A stretch of DNA of 7,431 nt from an uncultured Bacillota bacterium (lineage in GTDB: Bacteria; Bacillota_I; Bacilli_A; RF39; UBA660): positions 1 to 7,431 of the forward strand of contig CAMWQX010000047.1 in assembly GCA_947176475.1 (NCBI GenBank), given 5' to 3'. Below are positions 5,473 to 7,431 of the stretch, in pieces. Numbering within the stretch: the first letter of the stretch is position 1; every line of letters begins with the position of its first letter. The translations under genes and the position numbers were made by a program. The notes under the pieces were generated by a model. That model made no database searches, had not been told where the DNA came from, and saw nothing but the letters and a program-made list of their open reading frames with translations.

Positions 5473-6280
5473 ATTCGTTGTAGTGATGAAAGTCATAGAT
5501 AATCTTTTTGACTTTGCGACTGTATTTATGGGGAGTTACGATTGGTGTTTTCTTTTTTATAACTTCAACAATAGAATCCGTTAGGACATTGCCATAGTTA
5601 AATTTAGTTCTTTGGTTTTCAAACGAGGCATCACATTCAGTGATGTTACCATCAACGGATATACTTACTAAGGGACCGATATAGCAATAACCATTGAGAT
5701 CAAGTTTGTGTTTACTATGACCAACATAAGTCATAGCATAATCAATGGGTCTTAAATCAATAGTTAAATTAGGATCTAAAAGGGCGGCATTTCCTTCGTT
5801 AAATAAGCGAAGTTTATGTTTTAGTCTTTTTAAACCAATGAAGTATGGGGTTTCCGCATATTTTTGGATATTCTCAATATAGGCTTCAGTTAAATCACGT
5901 TTTTTTATTTCGGCAAGATGATATATATCATAAGAAATAGCAAGAGTAGTTCCATCTTTTAATTGGTCATTGATCCTTTTTAATAAGTTTAGGAATTCTT
6001 CTTTATAAATGGTACCATTGATAGTATAAGATATTTCATCAACGCGGATATTATATTTTAATAGGCAATCAATAATATATGAAATGGGATCAAGATGCAT
6101 TAGAGGTTCACCACCGCATATGCATAGATTTCTTATGTATTTACATTGACTAAGCGTAGCTTCAATTACTTCTTTACTCATAACTTTCTGACATTTTTTT
6201 CCACGCATACAATGACGACAATCTAAGTTACAATCTTCAGTTACCATTAAAGCGAGATTTTGAATACAAGCTTTTTCCAT
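5471..6280 (-). CDS. Radical SAM protein with short C-terminal cysteine region
   Basis: Radical SAM enzymes use a 4Fe-4S cluster to cleave S-adenosylmethionine and start radical chemistry. The cluster motif CxxxCxxC is at residues 17-24 (Cys17, Cys21, Cys24, in CNLDCRHC). CGGEP at 55-59 is the usual SAM-contacting glycine motif. In the C-terminal part, Cys199 (GYCYIGP) and Cys216 (DGNITECD), followed by YGNVL (229-233), resemble SPASM or twitch-type auxiliary cluster regions. At 269 aa with few such cysteines, it is shorter than classic SPASM maturases, so a second cluster is uncertain. No small precursor peptide gene is visible nearby, and the substrate is unknown. ATG (6278-6280, minus strand) follows an AGAAGGGA-type binding site (6285-6292) by four bases. 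The gene is alone on its strand and ends in the shared terminator. Confidence 0.88.
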   Translation of the reverse strand: MEKACIQNLALMVTEDCNLDCRHCMRGKKCQKVMSKEVIEATLSQCKYIRNLCICGGEPLMHLDPISYIIDCLLKYNIRVDEISYTINGTIYKEEFLNLLKRINDQLKDGTTLAISYDIYHLAEIKKRDLTEAYIENIQKYAETPYFIGLKRLKHKLRLFNEGNAALLDPNLTIDLRPIDYAMTYVGHSKHKLDLNGYCYIGPLVSISVDGNITECDASFENQRTKFNYGNVLTDSIVEVIKKKTPIVTPHKYSRKVKKIIYDFHHYNE

Positions 6281-6306
6281 ATAATCCCTTCTTTTTAATG
6301 GTTTAT

Positions 6307-6312
6307 ATTATA
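6307..6312 (-). promoter_or_regulatory. Possible -10 box for the radical SAM gene
   Basis: Read on the minus strand, 6312-6307 is a perfect TATAAT, 26 bases upstream of the start codon, leaving a leader of roughly 20 bases. No good -35 lies at the right distance: the best is TTTATT at 6335-6330, which matches at three of six bases. In DNA this AT-rich, a TATAAT can occur by chance, so the call is tentative. Confidence 0.35.
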
Positions 6313-6355
6313 TACGACAACCAATAAAAAATAAATATTAAATATAAAAAATATG

Positions 6356-6364
6356 TGTTAAGAT
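6356..6364 (+). promoter_or_regulatory. Possible extended -10 element for the Nudix-DUF368 unit
   Basis: TGTTAAGAT at 6356-6364 has the TGn of an extended -10 before TAAGAT (four of six consensus bases). No convincing -35 is present. Transcription from here would start near 6371 and give a leader of about 26 bases before ATG 6397. The rest of the 6281-6396 spacer is plain AT-rich DNA. Confidence 0.3.
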
Positions 6365-6383
6365 ATATGTAGTTATTAGTGTT

Positions 6384-6390
6384 AAGGAGA
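6384..6390 (+). promoter_or_regulatory. Ribosome binding site that fixes the Nudix start at ATG 6397
   Basis: AAGGAGA at 6384-6390 is six bases before ATG 6397. The longer reading from GTG 6379 would translate through this binding site, so it is rejected. Confidence 0.75.
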
Positions 6391-6396
6391 ATAATT

Positions 6397-7020
6397 ATGG
6401 AATTATTAGATATTTATGATGAATTAGGAAATCATATTGGAACGGAAGAGAGAAGTATAGTTCATAGAGATGCTTTATGGCATAAGACCGTTCATTGTTG
6501 GCTATATAATAAAGATGGCTATGTATTCTTTCAAAGAAGAAGGGAAGAAGGAACATTATATACAACAGCATCAGGGCATATTCAAGCAGGAGAAACCGTT
6601 AAAGAAGGCTTTGGTCGAGAAATCGAAGAAGAGCTTGGATATAAAATCAACTATGATAATGCCGAAATGGTCGGTGTTGTTAATTTTGTTTTGGACCGTG
6701 AAAATAAAGATGGAAGCATGTTTAGAGATCGCGTATTTGCTAATGTCTATGTCTGCGAATTTGATGATGATGCTAGTAAATTTAAGTATGATCCAAATGA
6801 AGTGTCGGCTTTGGTTTTAGTGAATGCCAAGGAGGCTTTAGATTTATTTGAAAGAGAAAATGGTAAGATAAGTGGTAAGATTATTACTTGTGGTGATGAT
6901 GAAAACAGAATCGAAGATATAGAAGTAGATTTTAAAGATTTCTTAGTTAATAAGGGAGAGACTGCTATGGGAAAATATGGCGATGTCTTAAGAAAAGTTA
7001 TAGAAATCTTAGAAAGATAG
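6397..7020 (+). CDS. Nudix hydrolase (IDI-like branch, lacks the isomerase cysteine)
   Basis: Nudix enzymes hydrolyse nucleoside or other diphosphates with Mg2+ or Mn2+. The complete Nudix box Gx5Ex7REUxEExGU is at residues 60-82, with Gly60, Glu66, Arg74-Glu75, Glu78-Glu79 and Gly81. The N-terminal part (LLDIYDELGNHIG, then HRDALWHKTVHCWLYN and VFFQRRRE) is typical of the group often annotated as isopentenyl-diphosphate isomerase-like (COG1443). Type 1 isomerases have a catalytic Cys just before the box; here that site is Ser59 (TTASGH), so isomerase activity is unlikely. Residues 150-207 form a helical C-terminal extension, for a total of 207 aa. The substrate is not predictable. A DUF368 gene follows after 11 bases with its own binding site, so the two are probably co-transcribed. 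Confidence 0.9.
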   Translation: MELLDIYDELGNHIGTEERSIVHRDALWHKTVHCWLYNKDGYVFFQRRREEGTLYTTASGHIQAGETVKEGFGREIEEELGYKINYDNAEMVGVVNFVLDRENKDGSMFRDRVFANVYVCEFDDDASKFKYDPNEVSALVLVNAKEALDLFERENGKISGKIITCGDDENRIEDIEVDFKDFLVNKGETAMGKYGDVLRKVIEILER

Positions 7021-7031
7021 GAAGTAATTTT

Positions 7032-7382
7032 ATGAAAAAAGTAAAAGATTTAATTAGTAATTTTATTAATGGTTTTTGTATGGCATTAGCCGATAGTGTT
7101 CCAGGAGTAAGTGGAGGAACTATTGCCTTTATCTTGGGATTTTATGATAAATTTATCTCTTCTTTAGATGATTTATTTAGAGGATCTTTAGAAAAGAAAA
7201 AAGGGGCCCTTATATTTTTAATAAAGATAGGAATTGGTTGGGCAGTAGGATTCTTGCTTTCAGCAGCGATACTTTCCAGTTTATTTGAAACCCATATATA
7301 CTTGATGAGTTCTTTATTTATTGGTTTTATAGTAGCAGCTATTCCTTTAGTGATTAAAGAAGAAAAGGATTGCTTAAGAGCT
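7032..7382 (+). CDS. DUF368 membrane protein, 5' part only (polyprenyl-phosphate transporter family)
   Basis: Residues 11-41 contain the DUF368 N-terminal signature, including MALADSVPGVSGGTIAFILG (17-36). DUF368 proteins are polytopic membrane proteins. Studied members (for example PopT of Staphylococcus aureus and the Vibrio cholerae homologue) recycle undecaprenyl phosphate across the membrane for cell-wall synthesis. Likely membrane segments are about 20-38, 59-83 and 88-108. Family members are near 270-300 aa, so only the first 117 or so residues are here. The ATG at 7032 follows AGGAAG (7019-7024), seven bases upstream and overlapping the Nudix stop. The open frame formally continues to TAG 7425-7427, but those last codons (VYYTHLTLPTTSRV) come from sequencing adapter and are not protein. 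The gene is cut by the contig end, not broken in the genome. Confidence 0.88.
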
Positions 7383-7431
7383 GTATATTATACACATCTG
7401 ACGCTGCCGACGACTAGTCGAGTGTAGATCT
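7381..7431. other. Illumina Nextera adapter, i5 index and P5 start (artefact)
   Basis: Positions 7381-7413 match the reverse complement of the Nextera read 1 transposase adapter, with two differences (7385 and 7387, A where the adapter has C). The match is exact from 7388 on. CTAGTCGA (7414-7421) fits an 8-base i5 index, the reverse complement of TCGACTAG. GTGTAGATCT (7422-7431) is the start of the reverse complement of the P5 primer. The order adapter, 8-base index, P5 is that of a read running through a short insert. This segment is not genomic and should be trimmed. Confidence 0.96.

Noticed and set aside
6355..6386. Direct repeat GTGTTAAG at 6355-6362 and 6379-6386 as an operator
   Set aside because: The second copy is mostly ribosome binding site sequence, and eight-base AT-rich repeats are expected by chance here; no symmetry suggests a protein site.
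6379..6396. Longer Nudix reading starting at GTG 6379
   Set aside because: It translates through the clear AAGGAGA binding site, and ATG 6397 is ideally placed.
6470..6820. Second plus-strand frame inside the Nudix gene
   Set aside because: The Nudix box in the other frame is decisive; this frame is a low-complexity Met/Lys/Leu shadow.
6397..7020. Type 1 isopentenyl-diphosphate isomerase
   Set aside because: The catalytic cysteine position holds Ser59 and a complete hydrolytic Nudix box is present.
7381..7399. Tn5-type mosaic end as a sign of a natural transposon
   Set aside because: The mosaic end is followed at once by the Nextera read 1 adapter, an 8-base index and P5, so it comes from library preparation and not from a mobile element.
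1..7431. tRNA, rRNA, CRISPR array, riboswitch, insertion sequence or toxin-antitoxin pair
   Set aside because: Reading both strands showed no cloverleaf, no spaced repeats, no transposase and no intergenic stretch over about 120 bases that could hold a structured RNA.

Overview
The window is AT-rich DNA (roughly 30% GC by eye) with strong AGGAGG-type ribosome binding sites, heavy AGA/TTA/ATA codon use and very tight gene packing. This suggests a low-GC Gram-positive bacterium (Bacillota), possibly one of the uncultured gut Bacilli or Erysipelotrichia-like lineages; that placement is inference. TGA ends two genes (3238-3240 and 4895-4897) and tryptophan is TGG, so the Mycoplasma code is not in use. 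The right end carries Illumina Nextera library adapter, which points to a short-read assembled contig, probably a metagenome-assembled genome.

Layout. Positions 1-61 probably hold the last codons of an upstream gene. A good sigma-A-type promoter (70-97) starts a run of eight plus-strand genes from 119 to 5450. Their gaps are between 16 bases and slight overlaps, with no internal terminator, so they look like one operon: an unrecognised 206-aa protein; a peptide-deformylase-family protein with an altered first motif; a HAD-family hydrolase; an unrecognised 172-aa protein; a protein resembling DUF2441; a metallo-beta-lactamase-fold hydrolase of the COG1237 type; an unrecognised 288-aa acidic protein; and an uracil-DNA-glycosylase-superfamily protein with an iron-sulfur-type cysteine set. 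A short hairpin (5451-5472) ends this operon and also the convergent minus-strand gene.

The minus-strand gene (5471-6280) is a compact radical SAM enzyme. A 116-base AT-rich divergent spacer separates it from a plus-strand Nudix hydrolase (6397-7020). Eleven bases after the Nudix gene begins a DUF368 membrane protein, the family that includes polyprenyl-phosphate (undecaprenyl-phosphate) transporters. It is cut off by the contig end: from about 7381-7388 onward the sequence is Nextera adapter, an i5 index and the start of P5, not genome.

How the genes work together is not clear. The eight-gene operon mixes enzyme folds that act on different substrates with three or four unrecognised proteins. 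It reads more like an accessory gene collection than a known pathway, and I cannot assign it to any described defence, toxin or biosynthetic system. The Nudix and DUF368 genes are probably co-transcribed, but a shared function is not shown. The best-supported unusual item is the adapter at the right end, which creates a false protein C-terminus.
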